From contig QQNE01000004.1 of the NCBI GenBank assembly GCA_003402735.1, positions 1 to 64,000 on the forward strand: a stretch of 64,000 bases of DNA, given 5' to 3'. Source of the DNA: Verrucomicrobiota bacterium. GTDB taxonomy: Bacteria; Verrucomicrobiota; Verrucomicrobiia; Verrucomicrobiales; DEV007. The translations under genes were made by a program, and so were the position numbers. The number at the start of each line of letters is the position of its first letter. Position 1 is the first letter of the stretch. Below the pieces are notes generated by a model. The model had not been told where the DNA came from and ran no database searches. It saw only the letters and a list, made by a program, of their open reading frames with translations. Of this stretch, positions 18,200-27,779 are shown piece by piece.

Positions 18200-18249
18200 T
18201 TGAGGGTTGCTTGTTCGAATTGCTTCAACTATCAAGCAGCAACCCTCAA
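18200..18249. promoter_or_regulatory. 11-bp perfect inverted repeat (TTGAGGGTTGC / GCAACCCTCAA) upstream of the MFS gene
   Basis: Arms 18200-18210 and 18239-18249 with an extra TTG/CAA-type inner pairing; sits between stop 18186 and ATG 18264. Confidence 0.4.
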
Positions 18250-18263
18250 GCAAGCCATTGTCC

Positions 18264-19796
18264 ATGTCTTCATCCGACAACCCAACACCCGGTTTCAAAT
18301 TCCTGAACCTGAACAGCACGCAGTGGCTGATTTGCGCGATCGCCGCGATCGGGTTCGCGTTCGATATTTATGAGCTGCTCATGCTGCCGCTCATCATCAA
18401 GCCGACCATCGCGGCGTTGAGCGCGCCGCTCGTGCAGCAGATGGTGGCATCGGGCACTCCGCAGGCCGAGGCCGCCCAACTCTGGGCTCCCGGCGGGGCG
18501 AATTACATTGCCTGGGCCCGCATGCTCTTTTTCGTCCCGGCCATCGCCGGAGGCGTTTTCGGCTTGGTGGGCGGCTACCTCACCGACCAGTTCGGGCGGC
18601 GGCGGGTGTTGACCTTTTCCATCCTCCTCTACGCCTTTGCCGCCTTTGCCGCGGGGGCCTTCGCCCAGACCCTGCCGCAGCTTCTTTTCTTCCGTTGCCT
18701 GGTGTTCATCGGGGTCTGCGTGGAATTCGTGGCCGCAGTGGCCTGGCTCTCCGAGATCTTCACCGAGCCGCGCCAGCGCGAAAAAGTGCTCGGTTACACC
18801 CAGGCGTTTTCTTCGTTCGGCGGACTCCTGGTGGCCGTGGCCAATCACATCGCGGCGGATCATGGAGAGGGGTTTCCGGCCATTCACGGCGGGCACGAGG
18901 CTTGGCGTTACACCCTGATCTCTGGGGTGATTCCGGCCATTCCGCTCATTTTGATCCGTCCGTTCCTCCCGGAATCACCGGCCTGGGCGGACAAAAAAGC
19001 GGCGGGAACCCTGCGCCGCCCAAGCCTCAAGGAATTGTTCAGCCCGCAGCTTCTGCAAACCACGGTGGTCACCACCTTGCTCTTCGCGGCGAGTTACGGA
19101 ATCGCTTTCGGGGCCATCCAACAGTTGCCCCAGGTCCTTGGCTGGCCCAAGGGGCATGTCGATGTCGTCGCCGCCGGGAACCAGGCGCTGAGCGCGGCGC
19201 AAAAGGCGGCCACCGAAGCGGCTGCAAAGGCGGGCAAACCGGTTCCCCCGGCTCCGCTCCTGACCAAGATCGGCAAACAGGCGGCCGGGAATGCCAGCGA
19301 TGAAATCACTTCCACCGTCTCCAAGTGGCAGGAGGTCGGCGGGTTGGTGGGGCGCGTTCTGTTCGCCGTCCTGGCGCTCTGGATTGCCAGCCGTCGCACC
19401 CTGCTGCGGATCTTCATCGTGCCGGCCATGCTGTTCGTGCCGCTTTTGTTCTGGAACATCTCCGGTGCGTTGGAGACTCCGGGCAGCCTGGGTTGGATCC
19501 AGTGGGGAATCTTTGTGGCCGGTCTGCTGACTGTGGCGCAGTTCAGCTTTTGGGGGAACTACATTCCGCTCGTGTTCCCGATGCATCTGCGGGGCACCGG
19601 TGAGAGTTTCGCTGCCAACATCGGCGGGCGGGTCATCGGCACTGCTGCGGCCTTCATCACGCTCTCTCTTTCCAGCGGGCAACCGGTTGCCATGATGGCA
19701 AAGAACGGTGCCGTGGTGGCCGGGTTGTATGCGCTGGCCGGGGTCATCCTGACGTTCTGGTTGCCTGAACCGCCGGCCGAAGGCGTGGAAGAGTGA
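18264..19796 (+). CDS. MFS transporter (sugar/acid symporter-like)
   Basis: Multiple hydrophobic helices; GGYLTDQFGRRRVLTF motif between TM2 and TM3. Confidence 0.85.
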   Translation: MSSSDNPTPGFKFLNLNSTQWLICAIAAIGFAFDIYELLMLPLIIKPTIAALSAPLVQQMVASGTPQAEAAQLWAPGGANYIAWARMLFFVPAIAGGVFGLVGGYLTDQFGRRRVLTFSILLYAFAAFAAGAFAQTLPQLLFFRCLVFIGVCVEFVAAVAWLSEIFTEPRQREKVLGYTQAFSSFGGLLVAVANHIAADHGEGFPAIHGGHEAWRYTLISGVIPAIPLILIRPFLPESPAWADKKAAGTLRRPSLKELFSPQLLQTTVVTTLLFAASYGIAFGAIQQLPQVLGWPKGHVDVVAAGNQALSAAQKAATEAAAKAGKPVPPAPLLTKIGKQAAGNASDEITSTVSKWQEVGGLVGRVLFAVLALWIASRRTLLRIFIVPAMLFVPLLFWNISGALETPGSLGWIQWGIFVAGLLTVAQFSFWGNYIPLVFPMHLRGTGESFAANIGGRVIGTAAAFITLSLSSGQPVAMMAKNGAVVAGLYALAGVILTFWLPEPPAEGVEE

Positions 19797-19826
19797 AACG
19801 AGAGCCTTGAAGTTTGTGTTTTGGGG

Positions 19827-19853
19827 AAGCCGGTGGATTTCACCGGCTTTTCT
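19827..19853 (+). terminator. Rho-independent terminator after the MFS gene
   Basis: AAGCCGGTG-gattt-CACCGGCTT followed by TTTCTG; 30 bp after the stop. Confidence 0.7.
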
Positions 19854-19930
19854 GTGTGGGCCGCAGTTGCTCATCCGTCCCCAACCCGCTCTTGCAAATC
19901 CCCAGGGCCCGACGTTTAGTTCGCGTATCT

Positions 19931-21202
19931 ATGCCGACATTCATCGAAATGCCAAAGCTGAGCGATACCATGACCGAGGGGACGCTCCTGCAATGGCATG
20001 TCAAAGAGGGGGACGCCGTGCGCGCCGGCCAAGTCATTGCCGATGTCGAAACCGACAAGGCGACGATGGAGATGGAAGCCTTCGATGCCGGGACGGTGGG
20101 ACGGATCTATGTGCCCGCCGGGGGCCGGGCTCCCCTGGGCGCGATTTTGATGGCGCTGGTCGCGGAAGGTGAGGAAGCGCCGGAGGTTCCGCCCACCGTG
20201 GCGGCTGCCGCACCCGCTTCGCCCGCCGCGGCAACTCCGTCCGCAGCTCCGTCTCGGGCGGCCGCTGTGCCGGCGGCGGTGTCGGTCGCTCCGGTCGTAG
20301 CGTTGACCACTTCCGGTGGACGGGTCAAGGCCTCGCCGTTGGCCCGCAAGATCGCGGGAGGGAAAGGCGTGAACCTCAACACCATTGCCGGCACGGGTCC
20401 GGGAGGGCGGATCGTGGCCCGGGACGTGGTGAACGCGCCGGCCAACGGCTCCGCGACGGTGGTTTCCGGTCCCGCGCCCCGCATGATCCGACCGGTGCTC
20501 GACTTTGATCCCAAGGCCGAGCGGATCCCGCTCACGGGGATGCGGAACATCATTGCGGATCGGCTGTTGGTTTCGAAGACGACGATTCCCCACTTTTACC
20601 TGAATGTGGAGCTTGATGCGGTGCCGCTGATGAAGTTGCGCAAGCAGGTGAACGACACCGTCGGTGCGGACGGCAACAAGTTCACGGTGAACGACTTCAT
20701 CCTCAAGGCGATGGTGCTGGCCTGTGTCGATGTGCCCGAAGTCAACGCCGCCTTTGATTTGGACGCGATCATTCGTTACCAATCGGTGAACATCGCGGTG
20801 GCGATCGCGGTGCCGGACGGGTTGGTGACCCCGGTGATTCGCAACGCGCAGGCCAAGTCGATGCTTGAGTTGAGCAAGGCGGTCAAGGTTTTGGCGGAGA
20901 AAGCCAAGAGCAAGAAGCTCTCCCCGGATGATTTCGCGGGGGGGACGATCACGGTTTCCAACCTCGGTGCCTATGGGGTGGACAACTTTGACGCCATCAT
21001 CAATCCGCCCCAGGCGGCCATCCTGGCCATCGGCTCGATCCGCAATGTTCCGGTGGTCTCCGAATCTGGAAGCATCGTTCCCGGGCAACGGATGTGGGTC
21101 GGGATGAGCTGTGATCATCGCGTGATCGATGGCGCGGTCGGAGCGACCTATCTCCAGGCGCTGCGCAAATACATCGAGAACCCGGCGCTGATGCTGGTCT
21201 GA
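19931..21202 (+). CDS. Dihydrolipoamide acetyltransferase (E2) of a 2-oxoacid dehydrogenase complex
   Basis: Lipoyl motif ETDKATMEMEAFDAG, Ala/Pro linker, catalytic SCDHRVIDGAVGATYLQALRKYIENP. Confidence 0.92.
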   Translation: MPTFIEMPKLSDTMTEGTLLQWHVKEGDAVRAGQVIADVETDKATMEMEAFDAGTVGRIYVPAGGRAPLGAILMALVAEGEEAPEVPPTVAAAAPASPAAATPSAAPSRAAAVPAAVSVAPVVALTTSGGRVKASPLARKIAGGKGVNLNTIAGTGPGGRIVARDVVNAPANGSATVVSGPAPRMIRPVLDFDPKAERIPLTGMRNIIADRLLVSKTTIPHFYLNVELDAVPLMKLRKQVNDTVGADGNKFTVNDFILKAMVLACVDVPEVNAAFDLDAIIRYQSVNIAVAIAVPDGLVTPVIRNAQAKSMLELSKAVKVLAEKAKSKKLSPDDFAGGTITVSNLGAYGVDNFDAIINPPQAAILAIGSIRNVPVVSESGSIVPGQRMWVGMSCDHRVIDGAVGATYLQALRKYIENPALMLV

Positions 21203-21230
21203 GCCCTCTCCATTTCCACTCCACAATTTC

Positions 21231-22610
21231 ATGAAATACGACCTCATCGTCATCGGGGGCGGGCCTGCGGGTTACGCCGCCGCCATCCGCGCCGGGCAAC
21301 TCGGCAAGAAAACGGCCTGTGTCGAGATGGACCGGGCTGGTGGCACCTGCTTGAACTGGGGATGCATTCCCACCAAGTCGCTGATCCGCAATGCGGAGAT
21401 CTATCAACTGATGCAGAATCACTCGGGGGACTTCGGCCTGGGCCTCAGCGGGTTGACGTATGACTGGAGCAAGGTCGTGGCCCGAAGCCGGGGAGTTTCC
21501 GACAAGCTGGCTGGAGGGATCGAGTTTCTCTTCAAGAAGAACAAGGTCGATTCCATCCGCGGCAAGGGATCCCTGCTCGGCAACGGCAAGGTGGAGGTGA
21601 CCGATGCCAACGGCGCGGTTTCGGTGCTGGAAGGAGAGAACATTCTGATCGCCACCGGGTGCACGAGCCGTCCCATGCCGGGCCTTCCCTTCGACGGGCA
21701 GCGCGTCATCAGTTCGCGGGAAGCGATGGTGCTGGCGCAGCAGCCCAGGGAGATCATCATCATCGGAGCCGGAGCCATCGGGGTGGAGTTCGCGTATTTC
21801 TTCAACGCCTTCGGCACCAAGGTCACCATCGTGGAGATGATGCCCAACCTCCTGCCGGTCGAGGATGAGGAGATCAGCAAGACCCTGGAAAAGTCGTTTG
21901 CCAAACAGGGCATCCGCGTCCTGACGGAAACCAAGACCGTGGGCAGCCAAGTCACCGGTTCCGGAGTCGAAATCACGGTGCAGGGCAAGGTGAACGAGAC
22001 GCTCCGCGCCGATCTTTGTCTTGTGGCCATCGGGGTTCAGCCGGTCCTGCCGGAGGGACGTGAAATCAAGAAGACGGAGCGCGGTTACCTCAAGGTGGAT
22101 GACCGCTACCAGACCAGCATTCCCAAAGTGTTTGCGGCCGGCGACATCACCGGTCCGCCCTGGCTCGCGCACACCGCCACGTTTGAGGCGGTTCAGGCCG
22201 TGGAAGGAATCTTCAATGCCGCTTACAAGCCGCGCAAGGTCGAGGTTTTCCCGGGCTGCACCTATTGCCAACCCCAAGTAGCCAGTGTCGGCCTCACCGA
22301 AAAAGCCGCCAAGGAGAAGGGGTTGAAATACAAGGTGGGCAAGTTCCCGTTCCAGGCCAGCGGCAAAGCCCTCTCCGTGGGCGAGCCGGAAGGTTTCGTG
22401 AAACTCCTCTTCAACGAGGAACACGGCGAAATCATCGGAGCCCACATCATCGGTTCCGAGGCCACCGAGATGATTGCCGAGCTCGGTCTCGCGATCACCC
22501 TGGAGGCCACTTACGAGGATCTCGAGGCCACCATCCACGCGCACCCCACCTTGAGCGAGGCCGTTCACGAGGCCACCTCCAACGCGTTCGGCCACGCCAT
22601 TCACATTTAG
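21231..22610 (+). CDS. lpdA: Dihydrolipoyl dehydrogenase (E3)
   Basis: GGGPAGYAAAIRAGQLGKK, redox GGTCLNWGCIPTKSL, C-terminal HAHPTLSEAVHEA. Confidence 0.93.
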   Translation: MKYDLIVIGGGPAGYAAAIRAGQLGKKTACVEMDRAGGTCLNWGCIPTKSLIRNAEIYQLMQNHSGDFGLGLSGLTYDWSKVVARSRGVSDKLAGGIEFLFKKNKVDSIRGKGSLLGNGKVEVTDANGAVSVLEGENILIATGCTSRPMPGLPFDGQRVISSREAMVLAQQPREIIIIGAGAIGVEFAYFFNAFGTKVTIVEMMPNLLPVEDEEISKTLEKSFAKQGIRVLTETKTVGSQVTGSGVEITVQGKVNETLRADLCLVAIGVQPVLPEGREIKKTERGYLKVDDRYQTSIPKVFAAGDITGPPWLAHTATFEAVQAVEGIFNAAYKPRKVEVFPGCTYCQPQVASVGLTEKAAKEKGLKYKVGKFPFQASGKALSVGEPEGFVKLLFNEEHGEIIGAHIIGSEATEMIAELGLAITLEATYEDLEATIHAHPTLSEAVHEATSNAFGHAIHI

Positions 22611-22628
22611 TCGAGCGTTGCAGGTTGC

Positions 22629-23645
22629 TTGTGGGTGGGAAACGTGAGCCAATCAGCCATCGACACCGAATCCTCATCCCTCGTCCGCGCCCGCCAGGTC
22701 TTCGACACCGAGATCTTCGAGTTGTCGCGTCTTCGTGATCGATTGGATGCGGCGTTTGAGGAGGCCGTGGATTCGGTCCGTCATTCCGTGGAGGCTGGCG
22801 GCAAGGTTATCGTGGTCGGGGTCGGGAAATGCAGTCACATCGGCGACAAGATCGCTGCGACCCTCACCAGCACCGGTTCCCCCGCCATCGCGCTGAACTC
22901 GCTGAACGCCCTGCACGGCGATCTTGGCATCGTCAAGGATGGCGACACCGTGCTCTGTCTCAGTTCCAGCGGGGAGACCGTGGAGATGCTCAATCTGTTG
23001 CCCGCCTTGCGCCGTTTCGATATCCGCATCGTCTCGTTCACCGGGAACGTCCGCTCCTCCCTGGCCCGCCACAGCGATGTCGTCGTGGACGTCTCCGTGG
23101 AACACGAAGCCTGTCCGCTGGCCCTGGCGCCGACCAGCAGCACCACCGCGATGCTGGTGCTGGGCGATGCCCTGGCCATGACGTTGTTGGAGGCCTCCGG
23201 GTTTCAGCCGGAAGATTTCGCCCGCTTTCATCCCGGGGGCAGCCTGGGCCGCAAACTTCTCACCAAGGCCGCCGATATCATGCGTCCGCGGGATCAGATG
23301 CCGTTCATTGCGCCCTCCACCACCGTGCCGGACGCCCTGGACGCCATGACGCGGCAACGCGCCGGTGCGGCCGTGGTCATCGACGCCGAAGATCATCTCG
23401 CCGGGATCTTTACCCACGGGGACTTTGTCCGCGCCTTCCGCGCGCACGGGCCGGAGATCAGTTTTCTGACCGTGGAAAGTCTCATGACACCGAGCCCGGT
23501 CTGCATCGAGGCCGGTCAACTCGCCGTCGAAGTCTTGGCGGTGCTGAAAAAGCACCGGATCGACGACATCGTGGTCCTGGATGAAGAACGGAAACCGGTG
23601 GGATTGATCGACGTTCAGGATTTGTCGCGGATCGGTTTGTTTTGA
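22629..23645 (+). CDS. KpsF/GutQ-family sugar-phosphate isomerase (SIS + CBS domains; arabinose-5-phosphate isomerase)
   Basis: VGVGKCSHIGDKIAATLTSTGSPAIALNSLNALHGDLG; CBS pair at C-terminus. Confidence 0.9.
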   Translation: MWVGNVSQSAIDTESSSLVRARQVFDTEIFELSRLRDRLDAAFEEAVDSVRHSVEAGGKVIVVGVGKCSHIGDKIAATLTSTGSPAIALNSLNALHGDLGIVKDGDTVLCLSSSGETVEMLNLLPALRRFDIRIVSFTGNVRSSLARHSDVVVDVSVEHEACPLALAPTSSTTAMLVLGDALAMTLLEASGFQPEDFARFHPGGSLGRKLLTKAADIMRPRDQMPFIAPSTTVPDALDAMTRQRAGAAVVIDAEDHLAGIFTHGDFVRAFRAHGPEISFLTVESLMTPSPVCIEAGQLAVEVLAVLKKHRIDDIVVLDEERKPVGLIDVQDLSRIGLF

Positions 23646-23654
23646 GGAGAAAAA

Positions 23655-24788
23655 ATGGTTGAGTCACCGCCGATGAAACAGCCCGCTGCGCGCCGTCCGC
23701 TTGCCGTCTTTCTGACGATGATCTTTGTCTTGAGCCAGTTCTTCCCGGCCCAAGCCTGCACGGGGATCGCTTTGAAAAGCGCGGATGGCTCGGTGGTGGT
23801 GGCCCGGACCGTGGAATGGGCCCTTGGGGACGCCCAACACAATCAATTGCTGATCGTGCCCCGCCGCAAACGGTTTCGGGCGACGACTCCGGGTGGGGCC
23901 AACGGCATGGAGTGGACCGGGCGCTACGGTTTTCTCTCGATGACGGCTTATGGTCAACCGTATGGGCCGGATGGTCTCAATGAGCGGGGGTTGTCCGTCG
24001 GGATGTATTACCTGCCTGGGTATGCCGCGTATCGTTCCTATGATCCGGCCAAGGCCGCCTCGTCCATGAGCGTCGGCGATTTCATGCAATGGATGCTTTC
24101 TTCCTTCCAGACAGTGGCCGAGGTCAGGGAGAATTTGGGGGCGGTGATCGTCGTCAATGTCGAAGACCCGCGGTTTGGCGGGGCGCCGCTGCCGTTTCAC
24201 TGGAAGGTTTCCGATCCGACCGGGGCCAGCATCGTCATCGAAATGGTGGACGGCGGTGAGGTGAAGATTTACGACTCGTTCCTCGGCGTGATCACCAACG
24301 CGCCCACCTACGACTGGCATCTCACCAATTTGCGCAACTACATCAAGCTCACGCCCGAGCCGACGCAGCCGCTGTCGATCGACAATCTGCAGTTGGGGCC
24401 GTTGGGTGCCGGTTCGGGGATGATCGGTTTGCCAGGTGACTTCACGCCTCCCTCGCGGTTTGTCCGCGCCGCAGCGCTCGCGGCTTCAGTGCGGCCGTTG
24501 GCCGAGGTGACCGACGCGGTCTTTGAATCCTTCCGGATCCTGGACAGCTTCAACATCCCGCTCGGGGCGGTGGCGCCTCGGGAACAGGTCGCCAAAGACA
24601 TCGAGAGCGCCACCCAGATCACCTCGTGTTCCGACCTGACCAATGTCCGGTATTATTACCACACGATGCACAACCGTCAGGTGCGGATGATCGACTTGAA
24701 GCGGATCGATTTCGATTCGGTTCGGGAGCAGATCATCGATGACGATGCCGGGCCGAAGCATCCGGTGCGCGAGTTGCGGGTGCCTTGA
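23655..24788 (+). CDS. Linear amide C-N hydrolase, choloylglycine hydrolase / penicillin V acylase family (secreted)
   Basis: Signal peptide then [26 protein letters not shown] (Ntn-hydrolase N-terminal Cys). Confidence 0.88.
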   Translation: MVESPPMKQPAARRPLAVFLTMIFVLSQFFPAQACTGIALKSADGSVVVARTVEWALGDAQHNQLLIVPRRKRFRATTPGGANGMEWTGRYGFLSMTAYGQPYGPDGLNERGLSVGMYYLPGYAAYRSYDPAKAASSMSVGDFMQWMLSSFQTVAEVRENLGAVIVVNVEDPRFGGAPLPFHWKVSDPTGASIVIEMVDGGEVKIYDSFLGVITNAPTYDWHLTNLRNYIKLTPEPTQPLSIDNLQLGPLGAGSGMIGLPGDFTPPSRFVRAAALAASVRPLAEVTDAVFESFRILDSFNIPLGAVAPREQVAKDIESATQITSCSDLTNVRYYYHTMHNRQVRMIDLKRIDFDSVREQIIDDDAGPKHPVRELRVP

Positions 24789-24839
24789 AAGAACGGGGCC
24801 GTTGACCGCAATCCTTTTTGGCGACGCGGCGGCGGCTCG

Positions 24840-27779
24840 TTACCGGTCGGCAGCGATTTCGAGGACGCTGGAGCCGTCGGCGCGTTTCTCCACGATGATT
24901 TGAGCGCCAATCCGTTCCTGGAGGAGACCGACGTGGGAGATGATGCCCACGAGTTTGTCCTCTTGCCGCAGACTCTCCAGCGCGGCCAGGGCGATTTCGA
25001 GGGCCTCGGCGTCGAGGGAGCCGAATCCTTCGTCGATGAAGAGGGAGTCGATGCGCACGTTGCGCCCTGCCAAGCCCGCAAGACCGAGCGCCATGGCCAG
25101 ACTGGCGAGGAAACTTTCGCCACCGGAGAGACTGGCGGTGGGCCGGCGGACTCCGGCCTGATGATTGTCTTCGATCTCCAGGCCGAGCTCGCTCCCCGGG
25201 GAGCGGCGCAGCTGGTAGCGCGAAGTCAGCCGGGTCAGGTGCCGGTTGGCGTGGCGCAGCATCAAGTCCAGGGAAATGCCCTGGGCAAACGTCCGGAATT
25301 TTTTGCCGCCGGCATCGCCAATGAGATAACGGAGGCGTTGCCAGGTGACGAGCCGGTTTCTTTCCTCCGCGAGGAGGGTGGAACGGGCGGCGAGGGTTTG
25401 CCGATTCTCGGTGTCTTCCGCCAACCGTTGCCGGACGGCTCCCAGGCGGGTGCGGAGCGCCGCGATCCGTTCGTCGGACTCGCGCACGGCGGTTTCAAAC
25501 GGCTCGAGGTCGCCGACGGGTTGGCACCCGCCCGCGCGCAGGGTTTCCAGGGCTTCCAGGCAGTCTTGCCAACGGACTTGCAGCTCCTTGCCCAAATCGG
25601 CGAGCTTGGATTCCCGTGCTGCGATTTGGCCGGCTTCGGCGACGCTCAAAATCGCCGCCTGCACTTCTTCCGCCGAGGCGAAACCGCTGCCCTCGAGATT
25701 GGCTTGCAGCGTTTCGGCGAGTGTTTCCCGGGCTGCGGAGGCCTGCTCCCGCTGTTCGAGGAGCGCGGCGTGGTCGCGGCGAGCGGTGGCACAGGCCCGG
25801 TAGGCCCTGGCCCGGTCCGAGAGTTTTGCCAGCAGGCCGTTGATCGCCGGGCTGGAAGGCAAGGCGACGCCGTGGGGCGAGAGCAGCGACCGCAGCCTGT
25901 CCTGTTCGGCGTCCAAGCGATCCCGACGCCGCAGCCATTCCCCGGCCTGGCGAAGTTGCAGGAACCGGGCACAGAGGCGGCGCGCTTCTTCCGCCCCGGA
26001 ATGAGCCTGTTGCCGGGCGGCCGAGACCCCTGCCGGATCGGGGGCGTCCAGGCCAGTCTCCTTGGCGCTGGCCAGCACCCGCTGATCGATGGCGGCGAAC
26101 TCCGCGGCCGTGGATTCGACCGACGCGGCGAGCGCCTGCATCTTGGCCGTCAGTGCCGCGACGTTCCGGTCCGCCAGGTTGCGTTCTTGTTCCGCGGCTT
26201 GGCGTTGCGCTTGCGCTTCGCGGAGAGCGACTTCGCGGGCGGCGAGCTCGTCCGGGGCTTGGCCGGCGTGCCAGGGATGCTCCGCCGAGCCGCAGAGCGG
26301 GCATGGCTCGCCCGGCACCAACCTGGCGCGGTGGGATTCCAGGCTGGCAATGCGTTGGGCGGCGTGAAGCAGTTCCTCCCGGGAGTTCGTCAGGTCGGTT
26401 GCCAATTTCAACCGGTCCGTGGCCGTCATCAGCCGGGCTTGGGCGGATTGGAGTTCACCGGTGATCTGGGCGTGGGCCCGGGTGGAGGCCTCCCGTCGTT
26501 CGGTGACGCGCGCGCGCTGCTCGATGAGGCTGCCGAGCTGTTCCAAGCCGAGCGCCCGTCGCGCCTCGACATCGGCCCGGTTTTGCAGACCCGTTTCACC
26601 TCCCTTTTCCTGAAGGGCGGCCAGTTCGCTCTGCAGGGCGGCAGGGTCCGGAATGGGATCGGGAATCGCAAGTTCTCCGAGCCGGGCCGAGGCATCGCCC
26701 AGCAACACCAAGCCCGCTTCGATGGAGCCCAGGGACTCCTCGAGAGCGGAATCGTCACCGGTCGGAACGCCGGTGTTTCCGGTGGATTCCTGCCAGCGTT
26801 GGTGCCAGATCAGTTGGGCCCGGGTGCAAGCGGATTCCGCCTCCTCAAGGGAGCGCGAGAGGTTGGCCTCGTGCCGCCGGGCTTCCGTCCAACGGGTCAA
26901 GTCGGGCAGGTGAGGTTGCGCCTCCCGGTGCCGGATCAGCCGCGCGAATTGGGCCGAGGCCGCTTCCCGCTCCTGTTGCCAGGCGGATCGATCCACCTCC
27001 AAACGGGCCTTGCGTCCGCTCCATTCGATCCATCGCCGGGCTTGCTCCAGAGCCTGGAGATGTTGCTCATGGGCCACGCGGCGGGTGGTCAAATCCGCGT
27101 CGCCCAGCGCGATCTCGGCCTGCAACGCGGCCAAATCCTCGGGGCTGAGGATCGGAATCAGCGCCAGCGATTCTTCCTCCGCGGAGAGTTGCGTTTCGCG
27201 GTTCTGGACTTCGACATAGACCAGGCGGCCGAGGTCGGAGTAGATGGAGGTGCGGGTCAGGCTTTCGAGCAGGGCGGCGCGCTCGTCGTCGCTGGCCTTG
27301 AGGAACTTCGCGAACTCGCCTTGGGCGAGGAGCACGGACCGGGTGAAGCGGTCATAATCGAGCCCGCTCAGTTGTTCCACCTGTTCGGAAACCTCGTTGA
27401 TTCTGGAGGCGAGAACTTCGCCGTTCTGCTGGTAGAGAAAGCGTCTGGCGGGCTGCAGATTTCCGTCCACCACGCCCCGGGCCCGGCGCAGGTGCCACTC
27501 GGCCCGAAAGCGTCCCTGGGCCACTTCAAATTCGACTTCGGCCCGACACTCCGCTTCGTGGCGGCTCATCATGTCTTCCGGATTGGCCTGCCTGCCGTAA
27601 CGAGCCGCGCGGCCGTAAAGGGCCAGGGTGATGGCGTCCAGGAGCGTCGATTTCCCGGCTCCCGTGGGACCGGTGATCGCAAAGAGCCCTGCGCGGGAGA
27701 TGCGCGGATCCTCGAGGTTGATCTCGTGCTCACCGCGCAGCGAGTTCAGGTTTTTGAGACGGATCCGAAGGATTTTCAT
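24840..27779 (-). CDS. sbcC: Exonuclease SbcC (SMC-like ATPase)
   Basis: Walker A GPTGAGKSTLLDAITLALYG; zinc hook PCPLCGSAEHP; signature LSGGESFLASLAMALGLA; FIDEGFGSLD. Confidence 0.92.
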   Translation of the reverse strand: MKILRIRLKNLNSLRGEHEINLEDPRISRAGLFAITGPTGAGKSTLLDAITLALYGRAARYGRQANPEDMMSRHEAECRAEVEFEVAQGRFRAEWHLRRARGVVDGNLQPARRFLYQQNGEVLASRINEVSEQVEQLSGLDYDRFTRSVLLAQGEFAKFLKASDDERAALLESLTRTSIYSDLGRLVYVEVQNRETQLSAEEESLALIPILSPEDLAALQAEIALGDADLTTRRVAHEQHLQALEQARRWIEWSGRKARLEVDRSAWQQEREAASAQFARLIRHREAQPHLPDLTRWTEARRHEANLSRSLEEAESACTRAQLIWHQRWQESTGNTGVPTGDDSALEESLGSIEAGLVLLGDASARLGELAIPDPIPDPAALQSELAALQEKGGETGLQNRADVEARRALGLEQLGSLIEQRARVTERREASTRAHAQITGELQSAQARLMTATDRLKLATDLTNSREELLHAAQRIASLESHRARLVPGEPCPLCGSAEHPWHAGQAPDELAAREVALREAQAQRQAAEQERNLADRNVAALTAKMQALAASVESTAAEFAAIDQRVLASAKETGLDAPDPAGVSAARQQAHSGAEEARRLCARFLQLRQAGEWLRRRDRLDAEQDRLRSLLSPHGVALPSSPAINGLLAKLSDRARAYRACATARRDHAALLEQREQASAARETLAETLQANLEGSGFASAEEVQAAILSVAEAGQIAARESKLADLGKELQVRWQDCLEALETLRAGGCQPVGDLEPFETAVRESDERIAALRTRLGAVRQRLAEDTENRQTLAARSTLLAEERNRLVTWQRLRYLIGDAGGKKFRTFAQGISLDLMLRHANRHLTRLTSRYQLRRSPGSELGLEIEDNHQAGVRRPTASLSGGESFLASLAMALGLAGLAGRNVRIDSLFIDEGFGSLDAEALEIALAALESLRQEDKLVGIISHVGLLQERIGAQIIVEKRADGSSVLEIAADR

